A stretch of DNA of 64,000 bases from an uncultured Bacteroidota bacterium (GTDB taxonomy: Bacteria > Bacteroidota > Bacteroidia > Chitinophagales > Saprospiraceae). A program made the translations under genes and the position numbers. Below, piece after piece: positions 34,932-44,809 of this stretch. Under the pieces are notes generated by a model. It was given only the letters and a program-made list of their open reading frames with translations. It ran no database searches and had not been told where the DNA came from. The stretch is taken from assembly GCA_937861115.1 (NCBI GenBank), contig CALMBD010000304.1:24345-88344 (forward strand), in the 5' to 3' direction. Positions within the stretch are counted from its first letter, which is position 1; each line of letters starts with the position of its first letter.

Positions 34932-36620
34932 ATGAAACAATTGATTGAATGCGTTCCCAACTTTTCCGAGGGGCGCGATATGACGGTCATCAAACAAATC
35001 ACCGATGCCATCGAGGCTGTCGACGGGGTAAAACTCCTCGACGTCGACCCCGGAAAAGCCACCAACCGGACGGTCGTTACGTTTGTAGGAGAACCGGCTG
35101 CCGTGATCGAGGCCGCCTTTCAGGCCATCAAAACGGCCTGTGAAGTGATCGATATGAGCAAGCACAGCGGTGAACACCCGCGTATGGGCGCTACCGACGT
35201 TTGTCCGCTTATTCCGATTGCCAATATTTCCATGGCTGAAACGGCAGAATGGGCGCGCAAACTGGGCGAGCGCGCAGGCCGCGAACTGGATCTACCGGTC
35301 TACCTGTATGAAGCTGCGGCCAGTCGTCCGGAACGGAAAAACCTGGCAGTAATCCGCGCGGGCGAATACGAGGGCCTTCCGGAAAAGTTGCACCATCCGG
35401 ACTGGAAACCCGACTATGGCCCTGCTCGTTTCAATGCCAAAAGTGGCGCTACCGTTATCGGCGCCCGCGATTTCCTGATCGCCTACAACGTCAATCTCAA
35501 CACTACATCTGTCCGGCGCGCCAACTCGGTGGCTTTTGATGTGCGCGAAAAAGGCAGGGTACTCCATGACCCCGCTACCGGAAAGCCAATGAAAGACGCT
35601 AACGGCGAAGCGCTGCGCCAGCCGGGTACACTCAAGGGGGTTAAAGCGATTGGCTGGTATATCGAAGAGTATGGCATTGCACAGATATCGATGAATATTA
35701 CAGATATCAATGCGACACCGCTGTACCTTGCCTTTGAAGAATGTCTGAAAAGTGCCAACAACCGGGGTATGCGTGTCACAGGCTCGGAGCTCGTGGGCCT
35801 GGTACCGTTGAATGTAATGCTCGAGGCAGGCCGGTATTTCCTGCGCAAACAACAGCGCAGCGTTGGTGTAAGCGAATCGGAGCTGATCAAAATCGCCGTT
35901 AAATCGATGGGGCTCGACGAGATTGCGCCATTCGATCCGCAACGCCGGATCATTGAATACAACATGGTGGCCGACGACCCCAAACAACAAAAACTGCTGG
36001 TAGCCATGAACTTACGCGCTTTTGCCGACGAAACGGCTTCGGAAAGCCCGGCTCCCGGTGGCGGCTCCATTAGCGCTTATGTCGGATCTCTTGGCGTGTC
36101 GCTCGCCACCATGGTAGCCAACCTCAGTAGCCACAAGCGCGGCTGGGATGAACGGTGGGAGGAGTTTTCCGAAGCGGCAGCGCGCGGCCAGCAGATCAAA
36201 GACGCCTTGCTGCGCGCCGTGGATGAAGATACGGACGCATTTAACACAATTATGGCAGCATTCGGCCTGCCCAACGCTACTCCGGAGGAAAAAAGCGCGC
36301 GCAGGGCAGCCATCCAGGCGGCGACCAAACACGCGATAGAGGTGCCATTCCGGGTGATGCAACTCGTATCGGATGCTTTTCCATTGATCCGGCAAATGGC
36401 TGAAACCGGCAACCCGAATTCCGTCTCCGACGCGGGTGTGGGCGCCCTGTGCGCGCGGGCAGCGGTACATGGCGCATTCCTGAATGTAAAGATCAATGCA
36501 CTGGGACTCGACGACAAGGCGTATGCGGAAAAAGTACTGTCCGAGGGAGAAAAAATGATCCGGGATGCAGATGAAGCAGAAAAGGCCATTTTGATCGTTG
36601 TTCATGAAAAAATGAAATGA
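34932..36620 (+). CDS. ftcD: Bifunctional glutamate formimidoyltransferase / formimidoyl-THF cyclodeaminase
   Basis: A 562-residue fusion of the two last steps of formiminoglutamate use in histidine breakdown. The N-terminal transferase (about 1-330) has the opening LIECVPNFSEGRD and the catalytic His in SGEHPRMGATD. The C-terminal cyclodeaminase (about 355-562) has ESPAPGGGSISAYVG. Together they move the formimino group to tetrahydrofolate and release ammonia to give methenyl-THF. No other hut genes are in view. The ATG at 34932 is chosen because an upstream extension would read through the terminator. Its last four bases overlap the AI-2E gene. Confidence 0.94.
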   Translation: MKQLIECVPNFSEGRDMTVIKQITDAIEAVDGVKLLDVDPGKATNRTVVTFVGEPAAVIEAAFQAIKTACEVIDMSKHSGEHPRMGATDVCPLIPIANISMAETAEWARKLGERAGRELDLPVYLYEAAASRPERKNLAVIRAGEYEGLPEKLHHPDWKPDYGPARFNAKSGATVIGARDFLIAYNVNLNTTSVRRANSVAFDVREKGRVLHDPATGKPMKDANGEALRQPGTLKGVKAIGWYIEEYGIAQISMNITDINATPLYLAFEECLKSANNRGMRVTGSELVGLVPLNVMLEAGRYFLRKQQRSVGVSESELIKIAVKSMGLDEIAPFDPQRRIIEYNMVADDPKQQKLLVAMNLRAFADETASESPAPGGGSISAYVGSLGVSLATMVANLSSHKRGWDERWEEFSEAAARGQQIKDALLRAVDEDTDAFNTIMAAFGLPNATPEEKSARRAAIQAATKHAIEVPFRVMQLVSDAFPLIRQMAETGNPNSVSDAGVGALCARAAVHGAFLNVKINALGLDDKAYAEKVLSEGEKMIRDADEAEKAILIVVHEKMK

Positions 36621-37732
36621 TGAGCAACCTGAATCGAAATATCCTGTGGTTCATCGGCGCGGCACTATTGATTGCCATCGGGTATTATTTCTCCAATATT
36701 GTCATGTACATCCTGATCGCATGGGTGCTCTCCATGCTTGGCCGTCCGATCATGGTTTTTCTACAGAAACGAGTCAGAATAAAGCGTTATCACCTGGGAC
36801 CGACAGGTGCAGCTTTGCTGACCATCATGTCGTTTTATGCGCTGGTATTTGGTTTGATCATGCTTTTTGTGCCGACGATTGTGGAACAGGCCCGTAACCT
36901 GTCGACTGTTGATTATGAGACCCTCGGCGAAAAACTGAAGGAACCGTTTTTTCATCTCGACCGTCAAATGCATCAGATCGGCTTGCTGTCGGACGGTGAA
37001 TCGCTGGCAACCAGAACGCAGGAATTGTTAAGCACCTGGTTTAAGCCAACCCTGGTTGGCGATTTTCTCGGAACATTTATATCTGCTGCCGGAAATGTTT
37101 TCGTGACACTGGCTTCGGTCACATTCATTCTTTTCTTCTTTCTCAAGGAAAACAACCTCTTCCTCGAAATTCTGCATGCACTGGTGCCTAATGAACTGGA
37201 ACCCAAAGTGCGCCATGCGGTGCAGAAATCGAGCAATATGCTCGGCCGTTACTTTGGCGGCCTTGCAGTACAGATATTTTTGTTTTCTCTGATGATTGCG
37301 CTGGTATTGTGGTTTTTTGATATAAAAAATGCACTGTTGATCGGCGCATTTGGCGGCCTGTTTAACGTCATTCCTTACATCGGTCCTGTTTTGGGGATTG
37401 CCTTCGGCAGTTTTATCATGGTCTCCTCCAATCTGGATACCGAATTTGTATTGTTGTGGCCCAAACTGCTGAAAATGGCAGGTACTTTTGTAGTGGTTCA
37501 CCTGATCGACAGTAATTTGATGGGTCCGGCAATCTTTTCAAAAAGTGTTCGCGCCCATCCACTCGAAATATTTGTTGTAACCCTGATGGCAGCCAAACTT
37601 GGCGGCATGCTGGGCATGGTACTCGGTATTCCGGTCTATACGGTACTCAGGGTCATTGCACATACATTTTTCAATGAATTCAAACTGGTACAGCGGCTTA
37701 CCGAGCGGCTGGATCAGGAAACGGACACCTGA
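36617..37732 (+). CDS. AI-2E family (PerM-like) transporter
   Basis: A 371-residue polytopic protein of the AI-2E transporter/PerM family: two N-terminal helices, a large central soluble segment (about 75-145) and a C-terminal helical bundle. GGLFNVIPYIGPVLG near residue 250 is the diagnostic stretch. Some members export autoinducer 2 and others are Na+/H+ antiporters, so the substrate is open. The start overlaps the FTCD stop as ATGA, suggesting translational coupling. Confidence 0.85.
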   Translation: MMSNLNRNILWFIGAALLIAIGYYFSNIVMYILIAWVLSMLGRPIMVFLQKRVRIKRYHLGPTGAALLTIMSFYALVFGLIMLFVPTIVEQARNLSTVDYETLGEKLKEPFFHLDRQMHQIGLLSDGESLATRTQELLSTWFKPTLVGDFLGTFISAAGNVFVTLASVTFILFFFLKENNLFLEILHALVPNELEPKVRHAVQKSSNMLGRYFGGLAVQIFLFSLMIALVLWFFDIKNALLIGAFGGLFNVIPYIGPVLGIAFGSFIMVSSNLDTEFVLLWPKLLKMAGTFVVVHLIDSNLMGPAIFSKSVRAHPLEIFVVTLMAAKLGGMLGMVLGIPVYTVLRVIAHTFFNEFKLVQRLTERLDQETDT

Positions 37733-37773
37733 CGGACTGGTCACTTTTTTCTCCCGGTTTGGAGAACAACTAA

Positions 37774-37781
37774 TACATTTG
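37774..37781 (+). promoter_or_regulatory. -7 promoter element for feoAB
   Basis: TACATTTG, an exact match to TAnnTTTG, lies 51 bases before the feoA start, placing transcription near 37787. Confidence 0.45.
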
Positions 37782-37832
37782 CGATGTTTGGAATTGGTCT
37801 AAATACTGATCGTTGATCGAAATTTCACGCTT

Positions 37833-38066
37833 ATGCAGCGCCGTTACCGCACCATTGCCGACCTCAAGCAGCACGAAAGTGCTCTTGCCATAGCCGTTAC
37901 CGACCCGGCCCTGGCCGGAAAACTGACTGCCATGGGTGTGTTGCCCGGAACGCTTATCGAACTGGTTCGGCCCGCTCCGTTCGGGAATGCCTTTTATATA
38001 AAGGTTGATGGTATTCGCCTGGCACTTCGGGAAGAAGAGGCCGCATGTATTCTATTGGAACTATGA
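37833..38066 (+). CDS. feoA: Ferrous iron transport protein A
   Basis: A 77-residue SH3-like protein. GKLTAMGVLPGTLIELVRPAP is the conserved core, followed by GIRLALREEEAACILLE. FeoA binds FeoB at the inner membrane and supports Fe(II) uptake. Its stop overlaps the feoB start codon (ATGA), so the pair is one operon. Confidence 0.92.
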   Translation: MQRRYRTIADLKQHESALAIAVTDPALAGKLTAMGVLPGTLIELVRPAPFGNAFYIKVDGIRLALREEEAACILLEL

Positions 38067-40228
38067 GCGATAGCGGCAAGTCCTTTAAAATTGCCTTGTT
38101 AGGCAATCCCAACAGCGGCAAATCCACAGTATTTAACCAGTTGACCGGCTTGCGGCAAAAAACCGGCAATTTCCCCGGCGTCACGGTCGACATCAAGGAA
38201 GGCCGCCTGCGGTTTCCGAGTGGTCTGGAGGCAAGACTGATCGACCTGCCCGGCACGTATAGTTTATATCCCACCTCCTCTGATGAAAAGATTGTGACTG
38301 CTGTTCTGACCAATCCGGCGGATCCATTCTACCCTGACGCCCTGGTTTATATTGCCGATGTGACACACCTGGATAAGCACATGTTGCTGTTTACCCAACT
38401 GCTCGATCTCGGCCTGCCCCTGTTGCTGGCGCTAAACATGTCGGATTCTGCTGCCGAACAAGGGATAAAAGTCAATACTGCGCGTCTGGTTGCGCAATTC
38501 AGGATACCGGTCATTTCGATCAGCGGCCGGACAGGAGAAAACATTCAGAAGCTCCTGCACGAACTGGAAAAACTGATCCGCAATGAACCCGATGCCGCTG
38601 CCGGTTCGGAAATGGTATTTTATCCCTTGCGGGAACAGGAAAAACAGGTTGTTGATGCCGTTCGCCACAACCTGCCGATAGACAACGCTTACTGTGCCCT
38701 GCTGCTCGCCCACCACCACGGATGGTTGCCGTTCCTGAAAAAACAGGAACGCGAAACGCTCTCGGCCATCGTGGAAACCAAGGATTTTCAATCGCTCCGG
38801 GCCCAGGTCGACGAGACACTTGATCGTTACGACCGCTTTACGCCGATTGTCCGGAAAACCATACAACAACCCTTTGTTTCCGGAGGGACGACCACGGATC
38901 ATATTGACGCGGTACTTACCCACCGGCTGTTTGGGCCATTGATCTTTTTTGGGGTGATGCTGATGGTGTTTATGGCTATTTTTTTCGGCTACGACACCAC
39001 TGGCGGCTGGGTAGAGAATGCTACGGGTATTCTGGTCGATGCCGTGGGCAACAACATGGCCGACAACTGGCTATCATCGCTGCTGGTAAAGGGCGTATTG
39101 CCGGGCCTGCAGGGGGTGTTGGTTTTTGTGCCGCAGATTGCACTCCTCTTTCTGCTGATCTCTATTTTGGAGGAAGTCGGGTACATGGCCCGTGCGGTGT
39201 TTATATTTGATAAAACAATGCGGCGCTTCGGTATGAATGGCCGAAGCATCGTCGCCTTGATCGGCGGCGGCGCCTGCGCGGTGCCGGCCATTATGGGCAC
39301 GCGTACAATCAGCAACTGGAAAGAACGCCTGATCACGGTCATGGTGACGCCGTTTATCAGTTGCAGTGCGCGTATACCGGTTTACCTGGTGCTAATCCCT
39401 GTAGCGTTACCCCTGAGCACCTGGTGGACCAAAGCCCTCATATTCGGGGGCATGTACTTTTTCGGGCTTGGTGCAGCGTTGGGCGCTGCATACGTATTCA
39501 AAAAAATACTGCGCACCAGCGATCCCTCCTTTCTGGCCCTGGAGTTGCCTGAATACCGCATGCCGCACTGGAAAAATGTTTGGCTCACGGTATGGGAAAA
39601 GGTAAAGGCTTTTGTTGCAGGCGCCGGAAAGATCATCTTCATGATTTCCATCGCGCTCTGGATACTGGGCAATTCGGGTCCTGATGGCGCGCTCGATAAT
39701 GCAGAATCACGGATACGGGCCGAAATGTCTGATTCCCTGACGCCGGAAGAACTGAACGACCGTGTCGCCGCAAAAAGGCTGGAAGCGTCTTACGCCGGTA
39801 TCATTGGGAAAAGTATCGAACCGGCCATACGCCCACTGGGTTACGACTGGAAAATCGGGATTGCATTGCTGTCCTCATTTGCTGCTCGCGAGGTATTCAA
39901 CGGCACGATGTATACAATCTACAGCCTCGAAAGTGTCGGCGCCAAAGAGGAGGAGGAAGCCTCCAACCAACGGCCCTTCGAGCGCTATGGCCGCCTGCGC
40001 CAGCAGATGACCGACGACCGTTTTGAAAACGGCGACCGGGTATACACCCTTGCTACAGGTATCTCACTGCTGGTGTTCTACGCCCTGGCGATGCAGTGCA
40101 TGAGCACCCTTGCCGTCGTTCGCCGCGAAACCGGCAACTGGAAATGGCCAATATTCCAGTTCCTGTTTATGTCGGGTTTGGCGTATTTCTTTGCATGGCT
40201 GGTGTATACCTTGTTGCCCAAGGTTTAG
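38063..40228 (+). CDS. feoB: Ferrous iron transporter B (GTP-dependent)
   Basis: A 721-residue inner-membrane Fe(II) transporter. The N-terminal G domain shows G1 LLGNPNSGKST, G2 GNFPGVTVD, G3 DLPGTYSL and G4 NMSD. A helical linker follows, then about ten membrane helices with two gate motifs; LIGGGACAVPAIMGTR and the FAAREVFNGT segment carry the conserved core residues. An in-frame ATG at 38045 would add six residues; the ATGA at 38063 is preferred since it couples with the feoA stop. No feoC is visible. Confidence 0.96.
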   Translation: MSDSGKSFKIALLGNPNSGKSTVFNQLTGLRQKTGNFPGVTVDIKEGRLRFPSGLEARLIDLPGTYSLYPTSSDEKIVTAVLTNPADPFYPDALVYIADVTHLDKHMLLFTQLLDLGLPLLLALNMSDSAAEQGIKVNTARLVAQFRIPVISISGRTGENIQKLLHELEKLIRNEPDAAAGSEMVFYPLREQEKQVVDAVRHNLPIDNAYCALLLAHHHGWLPFLKKQERETLSAIVETKDFQSLRAQVDETLDRYDRFTPIVRKTIQQPFVSGGTTTDHIDAVLTHRLFGPLIFFGVMLMVFMAIFFGYDTTGGWVENATGILVDAVGNNMADNWLSSLLVKGVLPGLQGVLVFVPQIALLFLLISILEEVGYMARAVFIFDKTMRRFGMNGRSIVALIGGGACAVPAIMGTRTISNWKERLITVMVTPFISCSARIPVYLVLIPVALPLSTWWTKALIFGGMYFFGLGAALGAAYVFKKILRTSDPSFLALELPEYRMPHWKNVWLTVWEKVKAFVAGAGKIIFMISIALWILGNSGPDGALDNAESRIRAEMSDSLTPEELNDRVAAKRLEASYAGIIGKSIEPAIRPLGYDWKIGIALLSSFAAREVFNGTMYTIYSLESVGAKEEEEASNQRPFERYGRLRQQMTDDRFENGDRVYTLATGISLLVFYALAMQCMSTLAVVRRETGNWKWPIFQFLFMSGLAYFFAWLVYTLLPKV

Positions 40229-40276
40229 TACTGTGGCGACACCAATGGGTGTGAGTTTGAATTGCTCAACTCTTAA

Positions 40277-40687
40277 TTACATCCTTTCAAAAGTCAACTC
40301 CTGTCCGCCGGTCTTCCAAATGCTGTCGCCCAGGGTTTTTAACGCAGGGAAATCTTCCGCCATTACTTTTCCGAAAATATTGCCGCAATCCAGCAGTTGG
40401 CCGTTGCCGTAAAATATGCCGATACACCCGGCAATCCTGTTCCGCGCCGGGTTTTTGACACCTATCACAATCTCTCCCGGCTCGGCAAAAACGGAGCAAT
40501 TTTCCTGAATAACATCAAGTTCGGGTGCATCGCTGATCCATATCTCTTCACCCGATACCCGCGCATGGTAAAACATGGCGGAGAATGGAAGCACCTTTAA
40601 AAACGCTTCCGCAGTGGCCGGTGCCGCATCGACATACAATTGAAAACGGATGGCCTTGCCTTCTTTGGTGGTCATTTTGAAATCCAT
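40277..40687 (-). CDS. DUF3830 family cyclophilin-like protein
   Basis: A 136-residue protein with the DUF3830 pattern: FYHARVSGEEIWISDAPE near residue 50, GEIVIGVKN near 85 and GIFYGNGQLLDCGNIFGKV near 105. The family has a cyclophilin-like beta barrel but no established function. It reads towards feoB and ends 48 bases from it. The upstream region holds the recA transcript end. Confidence 0.75.
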   Translation of the reverse strand: MDFKMTTKEGKAIRFQLYVDAAPATAEAFLKVLPFSAMFYHARVSGEEIWISDAPELDVIQENCSVFAEPGEIVIGVKNPARNRIAGCIGIFYGNGQLLDCGNIFGKVMAEDFPALKTLGDSIWKTGGQELTFERM

Positions 40688-40718
40688 ACTATGTATCGTT
40701 ACATTATATTGATATAGG

Positions 40719-40776
40719 TTTCAAACTAAAACGACACGACGGGACACAACGCATTTTGATCGTCGTGCCCCGTCGT
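40719..40776 (-). terminator. Likely recA terminator
   Basis: On the minus strand ACGACGGGGCACGACG (40776-40761) pairs with CGTTGTGTCCCGTCGT (40751-40736); the two differences are G-U pairs in RNA, whereas they would be A-C clashes on the plus strand. A short GTTTTAG tract follows. This marks the strand of function as minus, directly after recA. Confidence 0.6.
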
Positions 40777-40799
40777 ATTACCACTACGTGGTTTTTTAC

Positions 40800-41870
40800 T
40801 TAAAAATCATCTTCCCCGTCATCATCACCCGCAACAACGGGCGCTGCGCCGGCAGTTTGTTTGGTCGATCCGGCGAGGGCTTTTTCCTTGATCTTTTGTT
40901 CTATCTCAAGTGCCATTTCCGGGTTGTCGAGCATAAACTGTTTTGCGGAGTCACGGCCCTGAGCAATCTTGGCGCCGTTGTAACTATACCACGCGCCACT
41001 CTTCTGTATGACATCGAAGTCCGAACCCAGGTCAATGATCTCACCGGCCTTGGAGATGCCTTCTCCAAATACAATATCGAACTGCGCAATGCGGAAAGGC
41101 GGGGCGAGTTTGTTTTTCACCACTTTTACTTTTACCTGGTTGCCAACGACGTTGCCGTCCTTGTCTTTCAGCGCCGCGCCGCTTTTGCGGATATCCAGGC
41201 GTACAGAGGCATAAAACTTGAGCGCGTTGCCGCCGGTTGTCGTTTCAGGGTTGCCGAACATGACACCGATCTTTTCGCGCAACTGGTTGATAAAGATGCA
41301 GCAGCAGCCCGTCCGGCCGATATTGGCCGTGAGTTTGCGCATGGCCTGACTCATAAGGCGGGCCTGAAGCCCCATTTTGGAGTCGCCCATTTCACCCTCG
41401 ATCTCTGCGCGCGGCACAAGAGCGGCGACGGAGTCGATCACCAGGATATCTACCGCACCTGACCGGATGAGGTTTTCCGCGATTTCAAGCGCCTGTTCGC
41501 CATTGTCGGGCTGGCTGATGAGCAGGTTGTTTACGTCGACACCCAACGCTTCGGCATAGAAACGGTCGAACGCGTGTTCTGCATCCACAATAGCAGCGAT
41601 ACCGCCATTTTTCTGGCATTCAGCAACAGCATGGATGGCAAGGGTGGTTTTACCGGACGATTCAGGTCCGTATATCTCAATGATCCGGCCTTTCGGGTAG
41701 CCGTAACAACCGAGTGCCATATCCAGTCCGAGTGAACCGGAGGGAATTGCCTCCACTTCAACCGCCTGTTTGTCGCCAAGGCGCATGATAGTGCCCCGAC
41801 CATAGGTTTTATCGAGACGGTCAATAGTGGCTTGAAGGGTTTTGAGTTTGTTTTCTCTATCGTCTGCCAT
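40800..41870 (-). CDS. recA: Recombinase A
   Basis: A 356-residue RecA, the ATP-dependent strand-exchange protein of homologous recombination and SOS induction. Walker A is GPESSGKTT near residue 66, the Walker [16 protein letters not shown] near 143, and the DNA-binding loops are in [10 protein letters not shown] and [16 protein letters not shown]. The acidic C-terminus (DDDGEDDF) is typical. A promoter with good spacing lies upstream. No LexA box could be recognised by eye. Confidence 0.98.
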   Translation of the reverse strand: MADDRENKLKTLQATIDRLDKTYGRGTIMRLGDKQAVEVEAIPSGSLGLDMALGCYGYPKGRIIEIYGPESSGKTTLAIHAVAECQKNGGIAAIVDAEHAFDRFYAEALGVDVNNLLISQPDNGEQALEIAENLIRSGAVDILVIDSVAALVPRAEIEGEMGDSKMGLQARLMSQAMRKLTANIGRTGCCCIFINQLREKIGVMFGNPETTTGGNALKFYASVRLDIRKSGAALKDKDGNVVGNQVKVKVVKNKLAPPFRIAQFDIVFGEGISKAGEIIDLGSDFDVIQKSGAWYSYNGAKIAQGRDSAKQFMLDNPEMALEIEQKIKEKALAGSTKQTAGAAPVVAGDDDGEDDF

Positions 41871-41971
41871 AGGTTAGAGGGTGAAAGAGTGAGTGATGTT
41901 TATTTTGGTTGTCAATCACTTAGTGAGGAAAGCAGGTGCTGTCGTCAAAAAGATTTGAAACAAACCGGCGA

Positions 41972-42000
41972 CAAAAATAAACAAAATGTTTTTATGGCAA
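41972..42000 (-). promoter_or_regulatory. Promoter of recA
   Basis: On the minus strand TTG (42000-41998) is followed after 18 bases by TATTTTTG (41979-41972), a good Bacteroidota -33/-7 pair. The leader to the recA ATG would be about 95 bases. Confidence 0.5.
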
Positions 42001-42060
42001 GTTTTTTCAGGAAAATTTTTCAACATTTTTTTCCTGTGCGCCTTAAAAAGGATAATTAAC

Positions 42061-42720
42061 CTATCTTTTGTTTGAAAAAAGCCGGCAGTCTGCCAGCCAA
42101 AAATACGTCAATTCCAGCATTTCTGTCGTGCCAAAAGGGGAAAGCAAACGCCGGATTTCATCGGGCGATGGAAAGTTTTTTAGCACCATGTGCTCTGTGC
42201 CGTCGCCAAGTCTGCGCTGCTGATACGTGTTGCCGGCATCGTCGCGTGAATGGATTGGTGTACTGCTGCTCTCTACAAAACGGTTGTCGATAAAAACAAG
42301 CCGCCCGCCAGGAACTATCCTTTTTTGAAGGTCTCCCAGTACATCGCTCAGTTTTTGACGGGGTATGTGCGACCATATAAAGCCGCCGAACAAAGCGTCA
42401 AAACCCGGCCCCTCCCCGTGCGGCGGCAACTGATAAAAATCTTCCTGTCTGAAATTTACCGGGCATGGGCAGGCTTTTGTCCGGGCAATGGTCAATACCG
42501 CTTCATTGATATCTCCCGCACAGATCGAACGGGCTGTTTGTGCGATTTTTTCGGTCCAATAGCCAGTGCCACAGGCTATTTCCAACACATCGAGGCCTGC
42601 AAAGCGTTCCTGTAATGATATTTCTGCTGCATACAGATCGCCCTGGCGTTCGGGCTTTTGGTAAATGGCCTCGTATTCGAGGGCTCGTTGGCGATAGTAT
42701 TCGACCGGGTCAGTATTCAT
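42061..42720 (-). CDS. Class I SAM-dependent methyltransferase
   Basis: A 219-residue protein with the SAM-binding motif VLEIACGTGYWTEKIA near residue 47, the acidic DINEAVL in motif II and PGGRLVFIDNRF as motif IV/post. It belongs to the Methyltransf_25/UbiE-like group, but the substrate is unknown. Two adjacent Met codons begin the ORF; I used the second, though the first at 42723 is equally possible. It follows rpoN on the same strand after a 48-base gap. Confidence 0.8.
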   Translation of the reverse strand: MNTDPVEYYRQRALEYEAIYQKPERQGDLYAAEISLQERFAGLDVLEIACGTGYWTEKIAQTARSICAGDINEAVLTIARTKACPCPVNFRQEDFYQLPPHGEGPGFDALFGGFIWSHIPRQKLSDVLGDLQKRIVPGGRLVFIDNRFVESSSTPIHSRDDAGNTYQQRRLGDGTEHMVLKNFPSPDEIRRLLSPFGTTEMLELTYFWLADCRLFSNKR

Positions 42721-42768
42721 CAATATATTAACAGGCGTTAAACCCCGTACAAAGGTCCTGCCTGCGTG

Positions 42769-44424
42769 TCACAATCCTTTCCGCAATCGGGCGACCGGGA
42801 TATTGAGTTGCTCCCGGTATTTCGCCACGGTACGGCGGGCAATGTTGTAGCCTTTTTTCATCAGCAGCGACTTCAGTTTTTCGTCGGAAAGCGGGCGGCG
42901 TTTGTTTTCTTCTCCTATAATATCGGTCAGGATCTTTTTTACTTCCAGGGTCGACACCTCTTCGCCGTCCTGGGTGCTCAGGCTTTCGGAGAAAAAGTCC
43001 TTCAGGCGTTTGGTGCCAAACTCCGTTTGTACGTATTTGGAATTGGCCACGCGCGACACTGTCGAAATATCTAGTCCGGTGGTGTCGGCGATATCCTTCA
43101 GGATCATGGGGTGGAGTTTCTTTTGATCGCCGGTGAGGAAATAATCCTCCTGATGGCGCAGGATGGCGCCCATGGTGAGCATCATGGTTTGCTGGCGTTG
43201 CTTGATGGCGTCGATGAACCACTTGGCACTGTCGATTTTCTGTTTGATAAACAGCACGGCTTCCTTTTCTTTTCTGGACGGGCGTTTGCCGTTCCGGCCG
43301 GAATGGAAGGCTTTCAACATATCGCGGTACTGGTCGTTGATGCGCAGGTCAGGGGCATTGCGGGCGTTGAGGGTAAGTTCAAGTTCGCCGTCGCGGTTGC
43401 TGACCAGAAAATCGGGCACAACGTAGTTCAGTGCGCGGTCGCCACGGGTGGCGAAGCCACTGGCCGGTTTGGGGTTGAGTTTGAGAATCTCGTTCACGGC
43501 AGACCGCAGGTCTTCCTCGTCGATGTTCAGTTGCCGGCACAGTTTGGGGTAGTGCTTCTTGGTAAACTCGTCGAAGTACTGGTCGATGAGGCGAATGGCA
43601 ATCTGGATCACCAGTTTTTCCTCGTACGAAATGGAGTCTTCGTCCTGCCGCAAGCGATGATGGAGCTGGAGCAGGAGGGATTCACGCAAGTCGCGGGCGC
43701 CGATGCCGGGCGGGTCGAACTGCTGAATTTTTGCAAGGATGCGGTTGATCTCTTTTTCGTGGGTGGAGATGTTCTGGCTGAACAGCAGGTCGTCGACCAT
43801 GGCTGCCGACTCGCGGCGCAGGTAGCCGTCGTCGTCGATGGAGCCGATAATTTGCAGGGCAATGGCGTGTTCGCGGTCGTCGTCGAGATCGAGCAGGCCG
43901 AGTTGCTGTTCCAGGTATTCGTGGAAGGTGTTTTCGAAGGCGAGCGGCATGGTTTTCTCCTCTTCATCGCCATTGCGCTCGTCGCCGCGTGTTTTATAGG
44001 TTGAAGGGTCGTCTTCAATAAAGTTGACCAGGTAGTCGTCGAGTTCGACATCGTCGTCGCGGAGGCTTACGGCATCGTCGTCGGAATAATCTTCCGCAGG
44101 CTCGGAGTCTATTTCGTTCAGACTCTCGGAGTCGTTCGGCTCAGTCTGCCGGTCGTCGTCTTTCTCACCGGCTTCCGCCTTTTGCTCGCGTTCGTAAAAA
44201 CTGAGGTCGGCGTCTGCAAGGTCCATCTCCGACATGCCTTCCGATACATCGGGAATTTCATCCCCTTCTTCAAGCGCAGGATTTACTTCCAGTTCCTCCT
44301 GGATGCGCTGTTCGAGGGTGGCCGTCGGGATTTGCAGCAGCTTCATCAGCTGTATCTGCTGAGGCGAAAGTTTCTGCTGAAGTTTTTGGGATAGGGTCTG
44401 TTTCGGTCCGTATATTGATGCCAT
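42769..44424 (-). CDS. rpoN: RNA polymerase sigma-54 factor
   Basis: A 551-residue sigma-54. Region I (SQKLQQKLSPQQIQLMKLLQ) binds activators, an acidic region II extends over about residues 50-150, region III holds the core-binding and DNA-binding parts, and the C-terminal RpoN box is ARRTVAKYRE near residue 530. The acidic segment, rich in Asp and Glu, is long compared with enterobacterial RpoN. It serves enhancer-dependent promoters; no enhancer-binding activator is encoded in this window. Confidence 0.96.
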   Translation of the reverse strand: MASIYGPKQTLSQKLQQKLSPQQIQLMKLLQIPTATLEQRIQEELEVNPALEEGDEIPDVSEGMSEMDLADADLSFYEREQKAEAGEKDDDRQTEPNDSESLNEIDSEPAEDYSDDDAVSLRDDDVELDDYLVNFIEDDPSTYKTRGDERNGDEEEKTMPLAFENTFHEYLEQQLGLLDLDDDREHAIALQIIGSIDDDGYLRRESAAMVDDLLFSQNISTHEKEINRILAKIQQFDPPGIGARDLRESLLLQLHHRLRQDEDSISYEEKLVIQIAIRLIDQYFDEFTKKHYPKLCRQLNIDEEDLRSAVNEILKLNPKPASGFATRGDRALNYVVPDFLVSNRDGELELTLNARNAPDLRINDQYRDMLKAFHSGRNGKRPSRKEKEAVLFIKQKIDSAKWFIDAIKQRQQTMMLTMGAILRHQEDYFLTGDQKKLHPMILKDIADTTGLDISTVSRVANSKYVQTEFGTKRLKDFFSESLSTQDGEEVSTLEVKKILTDIIGEENKRRPLSDEKLKSLLMKKGYNIARRTVAKYREQLNIPVARLRKGL

Positions 44425-44759
44425 TTGAATGAGGGATTATTATGAAAAAAATTTAACAATTGTATGTGGGTAAACCGGCCACAGCAAATTAGAGGCCAAA
44501 CTTAATACAGTATACGCGTCATTTTCATGAAGTCACCTGAATATTTATTATAATTTTTAATAAAATATTGAAAATCAAATTTTTGTAAAAATTTACTTCA
44601 AAACGGCCAACTAAAAAAAAGTATAATTTTTTTGGCAAGCATAAGCAAAAAAACACTTTTCCGCTATTTTTTAACAAGTGAAAACCAAAAAGGAAATTTT
44701 GCGACAAAATGCGTTTTGACTGAACTTTTTCTTTGGAAAAATCCTTCTGACAACCTGTT

Positions 44760-44767
44760 TACCTTTG
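44760..44767 (+). promoter_or_regulatory. -7 promoter element for hflX
   Basis: TACCTTTG, with TTTG at 44732-44735 about 24 bases upstream. Transcription would start near 44773, giving a leader of about 135 bases. Confidence 0.5.
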
Positions 44768-44779
44768 CACCACACACCC

Positions 44780-44809
44780 GAACGGGACACGCACACCGGA
44801 ATCCCGTTC
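44780..44809 (+). promoter_or_regulatory. Hairpin at the 5' end of the hflX leader
   Basis: GAACGGGA (44780-44787) pairs perfectly with TCCCGTTC (44802-44809). A second small palindrome, GGAAC/GTTCC, lies at 44883-44895 just before the start codon. No T-run follows, so these are not terminators; they may influence stability or translation. Confidence 0.35.

Noticed and set aside
40785-40798. Small hairpin ACCAC/GTGGT followed by TTTTT on the plus strand, as a terminator
   Set aside because: The five-base stem is weak and no plus-strand gene reaches it; the longer minus-strand hairpin better explains the end of recA.
44525-44707. A 60-codon minus-strand frame in the rpoN-hflX gap
   Set aside because: A Phe/Leu/Ile/Lys-rich string from AT-rich DNA, with no start context or domain.
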